Under the pieces are notes generated by a model, which did not search any database, was not told the origin of the DNA, and worked only from the letters and a program-made list of their open reading frames with translations. A DNA stretch of 64,000 nt from Cacajao melanocephalus (taxonomy: Eukaryota > Chordata > Mammalia > Primates > Pitheciidae). The translations under genes and the position numbers were made by a program. Shown here piece after piece: positions 29,581 to 43,861 of the stretch (positions are counted from its first letter, which is position 1; the number at the start of each line of letters is the position of its first letter). The stretch spans positions 1 through 64,000 of the forward strand of contig CAUYLG010047075.1 of NCBI GenBank assembly GCA_963573385.1. The letters run 5' to 3'.

Positions 29581-29680
29581 CTGCGGCAGAGCGGGTGACT
29601 TTTGGGCCTCTGGCCGAGCAAACCTGGGTGTGAACTCGGTGGCTTTGAATGCATAAAGAAAGTGCCTTGTGGACACGGAG
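29581..29680 (+). other. MTG2: MTG2 3'UTR, short form
   Basis: A variant poly(A) signal CATAAA (29652-29657) lies 72 bases after the stop and is followed by a G/T-rich stretch, which would give a very short 3'UTR. A canonical AATAAA does not occur for several kb; the one at 34145 could serve a longer form. The end point is therefore uncertain. Confidence 0.45.
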
Positions 29681-30791
29681 GAGTTGTGGTGCTTCTAGCT
29701 CTCAGGGGCCCCACCCGCTGGCCTGGGATGCCCTCAGGTAGGGGCGCATTCTGTGCCCCCTGCCCCCCGGATTTCCTGCACCTGTCAGCGTGCGCCAACT
29801 GATTAGCCAGCTGACTCATCTGTGCTGATTAACACCCCTAATGAGGTGTTGGGGTGCCCACGCCGCAGTGGCCCTGCTGCTGACCCGGGTCTCCGTGGCG
29901 CACGCATGGACTCTGGGGTGAGCTCAGCGGAACTGCACAGCCAGAGCCCCAGGTCAGAGGTGCACAGCGGGCTTCTCAGCACAGGGCCCCTCCCGCCTCC
30001 ACAGCTTGCTGCAGAGGGAGACCTCTGGATCCACACTGGGGTTGGGTACGCCCCACTGTCCTCAGCCCTACAGAGCCACAAGCCCGGGGCGTGTCGGGGA
30101 GGCTCACTGCTGCACCAGTGGTGGGGACGAGGACATGAGTCCAGGCAGAGCGGCAAGGGCAGCTGTGTGCTTTTCTCCAGTGCCAGCTGTCTGAGAGAGC
30201 AGTGACGGCCAGCTCCTTCCTGTCCTGCAGAACGCCGCCACGTGCTGGGTGGGAGCCAGGCGCCGGGAAGCCTCAGGCTTCACGACTGAATGCACCCAAT
30301 ATCCGCCCAGGCTACAGGACTCTGGCTGGGCTGCTGTGTGCATGGCGAGTTATTCACTAAGGGGGGTGTGGGCCAGGAAACTGTCGGCATTATTCCCAGA
30401 AGGCGACGTGGCATGGGCAGGTATGGTGATGAGTGGAAGGACACTCGTGCCTGCTAATGTAGGGCAGAATTTCCGCTCGGCTCCATGTGCTGGGGATTGG
30501 AGGAGAACCCTTGTGCTGGGCCAGGCGGTTGCCAAACCTTCCCTGAGCCTGTGGGAGATGACGGGCCTCTTCCCTGGGTGGGACGGCGGCTGAGGGCCCT
30601 GTTTGCCCCTCGAGGCAGCTGCATCATCTTTTCTGTCTGCAGTTTCAGTCTTTCCAGCTAAGTCTTGAGGCATCTGAGCCGGGCCCACCCCAGTGTCTCC
30701 CTGATTGCAGAAGGCCCACAGGACAAGGACAGCTCAGCTGCTGGCAGCCTGCCTGTCTCACAGAAGCCCCCAAGTAGTCTCATGCCTCTCA

Positions 30792-31016
<225 letters not shown>

Positions 31017-31576
31017 TTACAGAAGAGACAACGCCGCACTGTGGAAAATGCGCACTGGGGTGGGGCGTCCCTGGTACAATAGGCGGGCTTTCCGGAGCAA
31101 TTCTCTTTTGATCTCACATCAAATCTGCAGTGAGAATATGACAGTCCTTTTACCCGAAGCTTTATTTTAATGTCTTATAATTTCAAAGGTCCTTCTATCC
31201 TAGAAGCCAGAGACGGGTTTTGCATCTATTTGCTTTTCCTTTCAGGCCACCACAAAGGGTTTTGCAGAATCAACCCAGGCCAGAGAGCCATAATTATCCC
31301 TGGCTTTCATCTAGGTGCTCTTATCGGGCAGGCTCAAGATGCCTCATGGCGCCCCCTGCACTAAGCCGCCAGCCCAGCCTCCCCAAGGCTGGAACCCTTT
31401 ATCTGGGCCTGACCCTCAGGCTGCCCGGGGGCCAGGCCATGGCCTTTTACATGAGCTGGGTCTCCAGAGGGGGAGTCACCATCACCCAGGTTGCCCAGAA
31501 TATTCCTTGCTGGAAAAAGCCCCAACACTTCTCCCTGCCACGCATGGAGCTTTTGCAGTCCCTTTCTAAACACTGA

Positions 31577-31735
31577 CACGTTTCTCTCTAACACTGTTCT
31601 GACTGGGGGAAACTCCACACCTTTCTCTGTAACACTGTTCTCACTGAGGAGAAACTCCACACGTTTCTCTCTAAAACTGTTCTCACTGAGGGAATCTCCA
31701 CACCTTTCTCTCTAACACTGTTCTCACTGAGGGTG
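31577..31735 (+). repeat. tandem repeat, 4 x about 41 bp
   Basis: Units begin at 31577, 31618, 31660 and 31701, each cac(g/c)tttctctctaacactg followed by ttctcactgaggg. It is intergenic, downstream of MTG2. Confidence 0.9.
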
Positions 31736-31804
31736 TTAAATCACCAGTGGGTTTCACCAGTTTCTGTCTTCCTGTCTAGAAAGAAATTTTTGCCATTCTG
31801 CTTT

Positions 31805-32060
31805 TCAAATAGGATATATAGTTCACATACCTTAAAGTTTTTCACTTTATGTAATTCAGTGATTTTTCGTACATTCAGAAAGTTTTGCATCCGTCACTGC
31901 TAATTCCGGAAAGTTTTCTTCACCTCAGAACAGACCCTGTCCCACTTAGCATGAACCCTCCTGCCCCCTCTCCCAGGCACTCACCCACCATCTATCTTCT
32001 GTCCTTAGGGCCATGCCTGAGGCCGTTGACGCCACTGTCCTGAGTTAGAGAAGGGACCGC
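31805..32060 (-). mobile_element. L1 (old) fragment
   Basis: atatagttcacatacctta, gtaattcagtgatttttcg and gttttgcatccgtcactgct resemble the antisense end of an old L1. Confidence 0.6.
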
Positions 32061-32238
32061 AGGTGTAGCCAGTCCCCGACAGTCTGCATGTGTGGGCTGC
32101 CTGGGCTGCTCCTACGCAGGGACTCTGTGTGTCCCAGCAGTCTCGGAACACCGGATCTGGAGCTGTCGTCGGTCACTGCTGGCAGGTGCACAGAGGGTGG
32201 CAATGGCACCAGGAGCCTTTAGGCTGCTCCTAGTTTGA

Positions 32239-32560
<322 letters not shown>

Positions 32561-33780
32561 GAAACTATTTTTAAAAGGCAGTGGCACTGAGAGACTTGTT
32601 CTGAGAGAGGGTCCCCCAGTAATTAAGATTCAATCTGTCAGCTCCTCTCCCCGAATTCCAACTGTTCCAGCCCTACCTCTTGCTGTTTCTGCAAAAATTG
32701 ATCTCTTTCTGCAAGCCATTCAGCCACTCCCCTTTAGTCAACTGGGGTGTTGTCTGTTGACATCTTGCCGTGGTGAAAGAAGATGTGGCTGCCTCCCAGC
32801 AGCCGCCCCCACCACAGTGATGCAGAGTCCACCCGGGGAGGACCCCAGCTGCCCCCCAGCCCCTCACTTTCCTTAGACTCCTGTCTGCGCTGTGTGGATT
32901 CGCCTCAGTTCCTCTGCCCCAAGGATGTTTCTGGTCTTCTGGTGCCTGGTGACATTTTCTAGTGTCCCCGGCTTCCTTTTTCCTGGAGGCTTCCTCATGT
33001 CAGCCTCCTGCTCCCTCTGGACCTGCTTCCTTGTGGAGCCAGAGATGCAGGCCAGAGGCGAGGCCACCTAGCAACCCCACAGCCAGAGGCCTTGCGCCAC
33101 TGTGCTGGGCACCTCCAAGTCTCTCTTCTCAGTCACTCTGTTCTGTGGGTCATCACCCTGCAGTGGGTGCCCCCGGGTGTCTACTTGGGACTATCAGACA
33201 CCTGGCCTTGGCAGGAAGTCTGAATATGGAGGACCTGGGTTTCAGGGGACACAGTTTCCCTCAGTTTCCCACCTCTCAGCCCTGAGCAGCACCCCCATGC
33301 CTTGCATCCTCCCGCCCACAGCTCCCTGCTCACTTGCTCCTGAGGCAAACCTCTAGCTCCTGCAGGACTTCCAAGGGGCCAGGCCTGGCCCAAGCTTGTG
33401 GGGACCTCAGCAGTGAGGCTCCATCCTCACTCCATCCCTGTCATTTAGGGAACCAGGGGTGGGAGTGGCAGGAGCAAGCAGGCCCAGCCCTGTTCCCAGG
33501 AGGATGAAGGGGGCTGACGTGCACAGCATCGGGACTGGAAACACGCTCAGCAAGCGCAAGCCGGGACCACAGCGCCCTCATGCATGGCTGCCCTGCGACC
33601 TGCCCTGACCAGCGGGACGGCAAAGGTAACACACACCTTCCGAGACTGCCTCCAAGGGCCTTGCAGCCTCCCCTCCATGGCCTGTGACCGAACCAGGCTG
33701 GAAGACCCATGAGAGGCCGCATGGAGCCGAGAGCAGCCGTGCAAACTGCCCCCAACGGGTGGTCTCCAGCTGGTGGCCGG

Positions 33781-33830
33781 TTCTGCCGTGGTCTGCCGTG
33801 GTCTGCCGTGGTTTGCCGTGGTCTGCCTTG
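33781..33830 (+). repeat. 10-bp tandem repeat (tctgccgtgg), about 5 copies
   Basis: Five near-identical decamers, two perfect. Intergenic. Confidence 0.9.
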
Positions 33831-34144
33831 CTTTATGAGCATTGGGTGTATTGAGAATGCTGGCATGGAGCTTCTCCGTCCTGCGCCCTAGGCGGGTCCC
33901 AGTTGGCCTTGAAACACTAGCCCCTCGGTGGAGGCAGCCGGGTTGGGCCTTCCTGGCGCCCCCAGCTCAGCCATCTCAGCCATCTCTGCATCTTGGCAGG
34001 CAGCCAGTGGGGTGAGGTCCAGGTGCCCTGGGGCCCTGCCACCCTCCACTTGGATACGAGCGAGGAGGGGTCTGCCCTGAGCACCCCCTGTCGAAGCCCA
34101 CCTCTGTGACAGTGCTGTGGGAAAACGTAGCGTTTCCGTTTGAA

Positions 34145-34150
34145 AATAAA
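34145..34150 (+). terminator. AATAAA with T/G-rich downstream element, possible distal MTG2 end
   Basis: gaaaataaagttttgtctgttcc has a strong signal plus a downstream GU-rich element on the + strand, 4.6 kb after the MTG2 stop and just before an old interspersed repeat. The transcript it would end is not visible. Confidence 0.35.
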
Positions 34151-34225
34151 GTTTTGTCTGTTCCTTATCAGTCTTCTGGGCTGCTATGACAAAGTGCCAC
34201 AAACCGAGTGACTTAAACAGCAGAA

Positions 34226-34512
34226 GTTGGCCAAGTGTGGTGGCTCACGCTTGCCATGCAATACTGTGGGAGGCCGAGGCTGGTGGATCACTTGGGGTCG
34301 GGAGTGTGGGACCAGCCTGGCCAACATGGTGAGACCCCATCTCTATTAAAAAATATAAAAATTAGCCGGGCGTGGTGGTGCACACCTGTAGTACCAGCTA
34401 CCCGGGAGGCTGAGGCAGAAGAATCATTTGAATCCCTGATCACTTAGCTGAGATCACGCCACTGCACTCCAGCCTGGGCAACAGAATGAGACCCTGTCTC
34501 AATAAAAAAAGG
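34226..34512 (+). mobile_element. Alu
   Basis: Sense, right arm shortened. Confidence 0.9.
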
Positions 34513-34641
34513 AAAGAAAAGAAAACCTATGTGGATTCTGGTGTAGGCAGGGCACAAGGCCTCTCAAGGCCAGGGAGGTCCTTTGTGCTCATCCTTGGCT
34601 GGCGGCGGCAGGGCTCCTATGCCTACCCCGTCCTCGAGTGA

Positions 34642-35158
<517 letters not shown>

Positions 35159-35939
35159 CCTCCCTTTCCATTTTGCCGTCGTGTGTGCTTCCCGGCGCAC
35201 GTGCTGTGCTGAGTTCAGCCTCACGCGGGGCCTTTGCCTCCTCACCTGCAGCAGCTCTGCCCTCAGGTCCACCCCAGGTCCCGCATGCCTGTCACCTCCA
35301 CCCCTGCTCTGGACAATGGTGGCCTGCTGACGGCTCCTCCACTTGGTGCCTCGGCCCCTTAGTCTTCCCACGTGGCTGCGCCAGGGAGCCAGGCCCCTCA
35401 CTGGGAGTCCCTGGTGCCTGTAGCACCAGCACCACCGCCCACTCCTGTGTCTCAGCCGTGCTGGGCTGCTCCCTAGACTGCAGGCTTTTGTGTTGCTGAT
35501 CCCTGTGACCCTGTGCCCTCCCCAGACACCCCGTGAAATGTCCTCTAATCAGAAAGCCAAAGACAGCCTCACCCACCCAGGCTCTGCACAGCTGGGGCCA
35601 CCACCCTCTCGTGTGCGTACTTCCACACTATCCACGTTATCCACCACCCCCAGCTCTTGCAGAAGAGACCTCGTTTGTCTGTGTCCACTGCCCAGGTCGG
35701 TCCTGGCCCCAGAATGGAGGCCCGAAGGGCACACATGCTGAGGCAACCTGAGCGTCTCATCAGTGAACACGTGCCGGGGACCTGTCTGAGTGCTGCTGAA
35801 GAGGCGCGGCAGAGCTGCGGGGCGCAGCAGCGCACAGTGGGAGTGGGGAGCAGCTCTGCACACGTGGCTCCCACCCAGGGACCACAGGCATCAGGCCGGG
35901 GAGAGCCGGTGCCGGCAGGTCACACCCAATGGTTCTCTC

Positions 35940-36215
35940 TGCAGAGAGATACAGAAACGACAATGAGGAGAATGGATGGGTGTCCTCGGGCTGAGGGGGC
36001 AGGAGGGTGGAGGTGGCCATGGACACAGAAGGGCTGTGCCAGGGTCCTGTGTGTGGGTGGTGGGGCCACTGGCTTAGTGTTTCAGGCTGGGAAGATGAGC
36101 AGCTCCGGAGGTGGAGGGTTGCGATGGGCACACAGCAGTGGGAGGGTGCCGCTAACTGCACACTTCAGATAGTTCCAGTGGTCAACTTTATGTTTCTTCT
36201 ATGACGTAAAACTAA
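35940..36215 (+). mobile_element. L1 (old) 3'-end relic
   Basis: gcagagagatacagaaacga, cgctaactgcacacttcaga and gtggtcaactttatgtttct recall the sense 3' end of an old L1. Confidence 0.5.
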
Positions 36216-38844
36216 ATGTGCACACACGGAGTGCCGGGGAGTGGGAGCCTGTGTGCGGCGATGGCGTGTGTGCTGTGGTCTTGGAAGGCCAGTCAAGGGC
36301 ATGTGGGTGTGTGTAGTGTTGCATGCAGCAGCACGAGAATCTACAACAATCTCCAAAGGGGAAAAGCGAGACGTTGGGAGCCCACTGCCCGCTGCTGAGC
36401 CCTGGAGCAGCTCTGTGGAATGTTTGGGCTGCCTCTTCCCCAGCCTTCCTGGGACTGTCCCTTCCTGATTCTCTTGCTCAGTCTCTGCTGGAAGAAGGCA
36501 GCATGAGGTCAGCTGAACACACAAGCAAACCTTTCTGCAGCCTCCACACCCCTCGGCGCTTGGCTTCTGCAGGACACATCCCTCCTGGTCTTTGCTGCTG
36601 CCCAGGATCCTGGGATCTGGGGACATCTCCAGCAGCAGTGCCAGCAGAGGCCATGCGGAGGGGAGGCCCAGCCCTACCTGTGGTTCTGATAGTTCATATT
36701 CTTACTGCCAGGACTGGCTCCGCCACCAGCCCCACCCCCAGTCCAGGGTCTCCACTTCTGAAAAGAGCCAGACAGTCAGAGAGGACCCTAGGCTCCTCCA
36801 TGTGACATGGGGGTGGCCACACAGGCAAGACAGAGGCAGGGGCCGCTGATGTGGCCTAATGGCCGGATGGCCCACAGGCTGCTGAACCCATGGGTGCAAT
36901 ACAGGCCTGCATGGGAACCACGCCCGCTTCCCAGGAGTGGGTGCAGGGGACAGGGCTTGTGAAAGACAGGGATGCCTGATTGTTTTTTCTTTCTTGTAAT
37001 CGTCTAGTTCTTTAGGAGAAAAAAATGCTTCTTTGCAAAAAATCAATGGGCATCAGTGGATACATGATTTTCCCCAGGGCCAGGAAATCACTCTGCTTTC
37101 TGCCATGGCCTCCAGGGGAACAGACTGGCCATGGCCCGGCAAGGTGTTGAGAGTGGGGACGGGGGTGTCTCACTCCCCCTGCCTCGTTCCCTCCTCGGTC
37201 CAGTGGGATAACAAGACTCAGCGCATGAGCCAAGGCTGTGCCTTCCCCTCCTGGACCTGGAGCAAGCTCCCTTCACCCTGCCTGGGCACAGATGGGCACC
37301 TTCCCTGTTCAGGATTCTCTGGGCTCACCAGGGCCCTGGGTGTCACCTGGGATCCCCAGCCAAGGGTGGAGCAGAACCTTACGGGCCTGGTGGCTAGGAC
37401 CCTCCTGTGTGCTGGGCAAGCCACACCCCCACTGCTCAGCCTGCCACCCCCCACCAGGCCCAAGGGTCCAGGTCCCAGGCAGCCACTCCAGGCCCCCCCA
37501 CCCAACCTCAGCCCTAGCCCTTTCCCTTCCTTGCCAAAGAGCTTGGTGGCTCCTTAAAGCCTAGTGCCCCACCCTGCCCCCAGTGTCCCCTCAGCGGAGG
37601 GAGGGCCTTGGAGGGAGAGAAAAGAGACTGGGCAGGTTTGCTCAGGCAGGTGCAACCCAAGCCGCTAGAGTGGAATTTTGGATTTACGATAAACAGTGCA
37701 CTGCATGGGACGCACACACTGAAACATCTTTCATTGTGACACTGAAGTTCAGACTTTGCGAGCGTCCTGCATCTTATCTGGTGACCCTAAGGAAAGCAGG
37801 TGGTGACCCAAGTGAGGAGGAGGTGGTAACAGGGAGAGTGGCTTCAACACTGAGGGTCCTCAGTGATGCCTGCCCGGAGGGGGTGCCAGGAGACCCAACC
37901 ACTTGGCGGAAAGGATGGCCAGGGGCTTGGGGGAATGAGGCACGCCCTTTCCCGAAGCCTCCCCTACCTTCTTCCAGCCCGAGGGGGTGATCTGTAGGGG
38001 CTGGGGGCAGGGGCCAAAGCCTGTCCCTGCTGGGGCCACTCGAGGCAGGCAGCCTAGGCGAGGCCCCTCACAGAGGCCTTCTGTAGACAGAAAGGATGGC
38101 ACCCTCCTCTCTCCAGAGCCTGCTCTGTTGGAAGATGGCTTTCCTACCGGTGACCATGACAAACAACACCTTATTATTTACCAAAAAATCGTCTTAACTT
38201 CCCCACTTTTCATTAATCAGAGACACAGACCTTCCACAGGCAGGAGTGACCTGTTCTCCCCTGGGTTCGAAGATGCCAGCCTGGGCGGAGTCTCACCCAC
38301 TCCAATTATAAAAACACTCTTGTGTGGAAAGATGGTGGACATAATAAGAAGTCCACTTGATAGGAAAGAAGGTGGACTTGATAACTTGTAAAACATTAAG
38401 CTCCAGGGCTAGCTTCAGGCAGGGCTGCATCCAGGTGCTCAGACAACAGCATGGGGAATCTGCCTCTCCCCAGCTCTCACCTTGACTTTCCTTCGCTCTG
38501 GCTGCTCCAGGGGGGACTCCCTCCACCAGGCAGCCTTGGAGGCGGCCAGGATGGCAGCTCTGGCTGGAGAGGGCACCTCCTTCCTAGGCTCCCAGCCAGA
38601 GTCCTGGCACTCTGATGTGTGTCACCCCAGACCCGTCGTGGTGATGGCGCCCAGCCATGCCAGAGACCCACATGAACCGTGGAGCCCGGGGGTGGGTTTG
38701 GCCCCACCAAGCCCACCAGAGTGAGTGGGGAGTGGTCCCCCAAAGAAAACTGCATCTCCTGAGCAGGTGCCTGAGGTGTCCGGCTCAGGAGAGGAAGGAG
38801 AAGGTGGTCCTGAGAGATGAGGGGTTGGAAAATGGTCCCAGATT

Positions 38845-38945
38845 TGCTGCGTGATGTTGACCAGGTCACTTCACCTCCTTCAACCAGATGAGCTGAGGAA
38901 AGGGCTCAGACCAGTGCCTGGAACGCATTGCTGTGCCCCGGGAGC
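38845..38945 (+). mobile_element. MIR
   Basis: ctgcgtgatgttgaccaggt, cacttcacctcctt and ccagtgcctggaacgcattg. Confidence 0.65.
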
Positions 38946-40229
38946 CGTTCTGGTCTGAGCGCACACATGTGCCTGGCAGCAAGGTGATTCCTCCCAGGCG
39001 GGTGCAGAAAGGGACCCCTGAGGCTTGGCCCTGTCCCTCCCTGCTCTAGCCCTGCTGGGCTTCTCGACGGACCCCTGTGTGTCCTCAAAGGGAAACAGAG
39101 GCCCCTTTGGAGCTTGACCCTTGACCCTGACTCCTGCTTTAGGATCTGCTGCCCCTGAACGTTCCCCCCAGCGCCAGTCCCTGGATGCAGCATCAGGTCC
39201 GGGGAGGGATTTGATCCCCAGGGGCACTGGGAGCAAGCCGTCCCTCCATCCTCACCAGACTCCAATGAGGGGAGCTGTTTGGTCCAGGGGTTGAGGGACC
39301 TATCTGAGGTCACACGGCTGGGAAGTGGCCCCATTCAGATCTACCTTCCAGTCCAGCCGACACCAGACCCCGTGTTCATTCTCAGCCCTTGAGAAAGGAA
39401 GGAGAGAAGGGGTGGGGAGAAGGCGACCCTCCAGGGACCTTGGCGGCCTCCCCCAGCCTCCCCTAGCCGCCTCCAGCCCTGCCTGCCGAGAGGCCTGGCA
39501 CTTGATGTTAGCACAGCGCTGTCGGCAGCGAGCAGGTGCGGGCACCGCCGACAATGGAGCAATTTGCCGGAATGACGGGGAGGCCTGCAATGGGCGCCAG
39601 AGCCAGGCAGGGAGAGTGCTGCCAACGGGATTCGAGGGCCAGGCGGAGGCCGCTCAGCTCAGCAGCGGCTCTCCATCCACCCCCAGCATGGCCGAGGCCA
39701 TTCTACAGGGGAGGAAGCCCAGGCCCAGCAGGCCCCCGCTGGCCTCTGAGACCTGCTGGGACAGGAAGGGGCAGGGCCGGCATCCTGCTGGGAATCCGGA
39801 ATTCTAGTCCAAGCCTTAATGCAGACCTGCTGGGTGGGCTGGGGCAATCCCTGTGCCCCAGGCCTCAGTTTCCCCTCCAGACACACTTTGCCTGACAACT
39901 GGGACTTCAGGTTCCACAGCCCACCCCCTGCTCCTCCCTTTTCTTTCCCCCCAATTCCTGCCCCAGCTTGACTGAGTGGGATCTTATGCCCGGCACAGTG
40001 GAGGGAACCCAGTGCCACTCCATGGGTACTTCCTGTTAAGATCAGCAGAGCTGAGGTCTGGGTCTGAGGCCCACGCAGTGCTTCCTGGATGTCCCACTCT
40101 GCTCTCACCCAGGGGGTGCCCCCACCAGCAACTGCACACAGTGGTGTCGCCCCAGAGGGTACAGTCCATGGGAGTCGGGGAGCTGCTTACACCTGCCGTA
40201 CTGTGGTGCCCAGAACACAGTAAGTGCTC

Positions 40230-40466
40230 AGGGACAGTGCACTGGGGCCGAAAGAGCATCGGCTTCAGAGTCACACCTTGCGTCCCATCCTGGCTGTACC
40301 CCCAACTGCCGAGTGTGGCATGGGGCGGGGGTGTCACCAGCCTCCCAACCCTTGGTTCTCACATCTGTAGAATGAGGAGCATCCACACCTCCCAAGGTGG
40401 CTTCAAGGGCATAGGGTTCCCCACCTTGACCTGGCACCCAGGGGAGTGCCAGTAAATGTTGGTGGA
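40230..40466 (+). mobile_element. MIR
   Basis: gagcatcggcttcagagtca, ctcacatctgtagaatgagg and cagtaaatgttggtgg. A further MIR tail lies just before it (agaacacagtaagtgctca). Confidence 0.65.
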
Positions 40467-41997
40467 AAGGCTCTTCACACCCCCAGGCCCGGCTCTAAGC
40501 GCCGGGTGTGCTAGGGCACAGACAGACTTCCTCCATGGCAGGGCTCCGGAAGCCTTGCCTGGAGCCCCAGCTGTCCTTCGTGGCCCTGGCTCCCCAGTAA
40601 CTGGGTCTTTCCTGCAGGACAGAAGTGGGGTTGCCTGCTGCACAACCTGAGAGCTCAGGGCTTCGTCCCAAGCTGGGAAGGACCCTCACCAGCATGTGCC
40701 CAGAACCTGCCCCAGGGCACCCCCTAACCAGCACGGCTGGTGAGCTGGCCAGCCACACAGCTGGTGGAGCCTCCGAGGGCCTAGGCTGGGGAGACCCTGC
40801 TGGCCTGAGCCCCTGTTCCCTGAGGGCTGCCCGGGGCCTGACTGTGGCCCTGCCTCCTGCACCAGAAGGGCTGAGGGTGGCCCTGCTAGGTGGCCAGGCT
40901 GCCCACATGCACCAGGGCAGCCCCCTGTGTCCCCGCACGCCCTGTGTCCCCGCACACCCTGTTCCTCAGGGCCTCCAGGCTGGCTGTTGTTGGTCCGGCT
41001 CACAGAAACTGGATTCCTTGTGCAGCCCAGTCCCCACCACTGTGCCTGGCACACAGTGGGCGCTCAGTAGACAGCAGTGGCCTGGGTGGGCAGACCCCCT
41101 GGGCAGCAGCTCCAGCCCAGGCCCACAGGCTCCGTCTCCTTCCCAGACGCTCACTCAATGAGAGAGGCCCCCTTGCGTGTTTGTTTGGTGCAGAACTCGG
41201 GCCCAATAGACTCGGTGTCTTTCTTTCCTTCTCCATCCCTCGCAGGAGCTCCAGGGAGCAGCAGTTTCTGAGACTGAAGACAAAATTGTTTGAAAGCCTG
41301 TGCTTTTACCCTCCAATTTGCAGCCATTTAGCAGGGCCGGGCGGGGGCAGTTGGGGCTCTGCTGGGCTGTCGGCACAGAAGCACCCATCACTGCAGAGAA
41401 TGGTTCTTTGTCCTTTCCCAGATGGCTCTGGGGGTACCAACACCCGCTGCGGAGTCAGGCTGGGTGGTGCAGGGCCCTCAGGGGAGGCCAACAGCTGGCC
41501 TCGTCTCGTCCACCCTCCCTCTGGTCACTAAGACGGGTCTTGTGTGGCTTCTGCCCAGGAAGAGGAGCCTGCCTCAGAGGGGTCCCTTGGGTGTCTGGGA
41601 GGCAGAGTCAGAAGTTCGGGAGAGGGAAAGAGAGCTGAGGCAGGGAGGGGGCAGGGGGTGGAGCTTCAGATTCTGGGGGAAGTTTCTGGGGAGTTTGGAA
41701 AACAACAGTGCAAGTCTAGCTTCGGGGCATGAGAAAAAGTCTGGAGGCCCCGGGTTTTGCCATTAGCTTCTCCTCTGCAGTACTGAGAGCTGGTGTGGCC
41801 GGGACTGGTGCTTTGAGGGGGAGACGCAGGTCTCCCTGCCCTGGTGGACCCCACACCCCAGCACTGGCTGTGAGGGTAGCTGGGAAATGGTTCTCCCTAC
41901 AGTGGGAAGGAGCGATGCGAGCAGAAGCATGCCCAGCAAGGCTGCACTGTCTGAAGTAGAGTGGGCTCTGAGAAGACAGGCCCTCGAGGCTGGAACC

Positions 41998-42036
41998 GGG
42001 GGAGGGGAGGCTGGGGGAGGGGAGGCTGAGGGAGGG
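41998..42036 (+). other. G-quadruplex-capable G-rich tract
   Basis: Five or more runs of at least 3 G: gggggaggggagg, then ctgggggaggggagg, then ctgagggaggg. The first two form a tandem duplication. It lies 0.75 kb beyond the HRH3 poly(A) signal. Confidence 0.7.
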
Positions 42037-42799
42037 CACCTGGCTCACCGAGTTTGCATCTCACCTAGGTTGGGCTTGAGTGGTTTCTGAGTGGCCTCTG
42101 AGCACCTGGGTGAAGCCAGCATCTGCCTCCCTCTCCTGGGGCCCATGGGGCAGGTGCAGCCGCCTTTGGCATTGAGAGCTCACGAGCCACAGCGGAGGGT
42201 GCCACCTTCCCTCCTTCTGCCTTCCTCCCAGTGTCCCCATCCTGCACCCTCAGTGCCACCTCCAGGCTTTTGCCCAGGACAGCTCCTCTCCCAAAGATGC
42301 CTTTTCCCCAGGGCCCCTCCCTCCTAGCAGTCCCTCCACCTCAGCCCCAGCCACACGCCCAGTCCCTCCCCCCGGTCACTGCAGTCCCTCTGTCACACAG
42401 CCCCTGCACATGTTGGGCATGGCAGGATCCTCCCTGTCCTGGGGGCAGGAGGGCTGCAGGGGCAGGGACTACCTGTCTGTGTTCTCAGTGCCAGAGCGGG
42501 CCCCCCCCGAGCAGGGCATGGGCTGCGTCGCCTCAGCCGCCAGCCAGCTCTTGAGAAGTGCAGGATCCAGTGGGAGGGCACTAGTGGGGGCATGAAACCC
42601 CTTCTTGGGATGAAACCCTGGTGTGGCAGGCTGGCCTTCATCCCCATTGCAGTCCCCCCACTTAAAAGAAGACACAGAGACCTCAGCCTCACGCCCGTCT
42701 CTCCATGATCTCTTGTCTCCCTGGGGTCTCCCCTCAAAGCACGAAGGCTCTGACCACCCCGCAAAGTCCTCAGGAATCAGCACCAATAGAAAAATACAC

Positions 42800-42805
42800 T
42801 TTATT
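42800..42805 (-). terminator. HRH3 poly(A) signal
   Basis: TTTATT on the + strand reads AATAAA on the minus strand, 1.06 kb past the HRH3 stop. It is the first such signal after the stop on that strand. Confidence 0.8.
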
Positions 42806-43543
42806 GTGACCTCACGGTTTGCAGGGCAGTGCAGCGGGCACAGGCAGAGGAGCATGCAGAGCACATGGCATAGGTGCACGGGACATGGCAGAGCAGCCCC
42901 TGCCCAGGCACCTCCTCTGGACCACCCCTGCACGCCTTGGGACCCTCGGCCCCATCCTCCCACAACCCCCAGAGATCCTGGCTAGCAGATGGAGTGGCCG
43001 GGGCAGGCTTGGCTGCCAGGGCCAGCGTGAGCCCAAAGGCGGGGTGGGCAGAAGCAGCTGGCACAGCTCAGCCGGAAGCCTTAGTGGAGGGAGGAGGGCG
43101 TGGGAGCCCACACCTGCCAATCCAGCCCTGAGCTCCTCAGCAATTTTGTCTCTCTTGATTAAACATCCCAGGAACATCAAGTTCACAGACATGTTTTCTT
43201 CTTCATCTTTCTGAAAACACCCAGAATGGAAAAGCAGAGAACAGCTTCGAGGCTCCTCGGGCCCCTTGACACTTTTGGGGGCAGAGAGAGTTGGTGGAAA
43301 GAGAGGTGAAAGGGCCAGGACCGAGGCTTATGCAAGAGACACACAGCAGCAAAGGCAGTGTCCTGGCTTATATGGGGAGAGGGATGGTGTGCAAGTGTGT
43401 GCAGGGGTGTGCAAGGGTATGCAGAAGTGTGCAGGGGTGTGCACGTGCAGAGGCAAACTGCTAGAGCAGGAGGCCTGGAGCATACCCAGGCGCTTGCTTT
43501 GGGAAGAACACCAACCAGTAACTGTGAAGGGCAGACACCACCA

Positions 43544-43611
43544 GGCATTGCACTGTCGGTGGGGGGTGGGCAGCATGTGCATTGCACTGTCGGTGGGGGG
43601 TGGGCAGCATG
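43544..43611 (+). repeat. 34-bp tandem duplication in the HRH3 3'UTR
   Basis: gcattgcactgtcggtgggg plus ggtgggcagcatgt occurs twice in direct succession, essentially without differences, suggesting a recent duplication or a variable locus. Confidence 0.9.
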
Positions 43612-43861
43612 TCTGGGACCCTCCAGACTGTCCCTCCCAATGGAGCCAGAATGTTGGGGGCAGGGCCGGCCACCCAGCCTCCAGTCTAGCCAGTGAGGGG
43701 CCCTCTGGCCAGCCCAGGAAGGTGCCTCCATGGCAAGGCAGGTGGCATTAAGAGAGGGCCACAGACATGGCGGGGCTCACCCCTGGGGGAACGAGCCGGA
43801 TTGGGGGCAGCAGGGCCAGCTGCCCCAGAGACTTGGGCTGAGAGGGAGGCTCTGGGCCCGC

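Larger units (their letters stand above)
42780..43861 (-). other. HRH3: HRH3 3'UTR
   Basis: About 1.08 kb from the stop to the antisense AATAAA. It contains a 34-bp near-perfect tandem duplication (about 43544-43611, ending gggtgggcagcatgt) and a run of related gtgtgcag units (43387-43446). No Alu is present. Confidence 0.8.
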
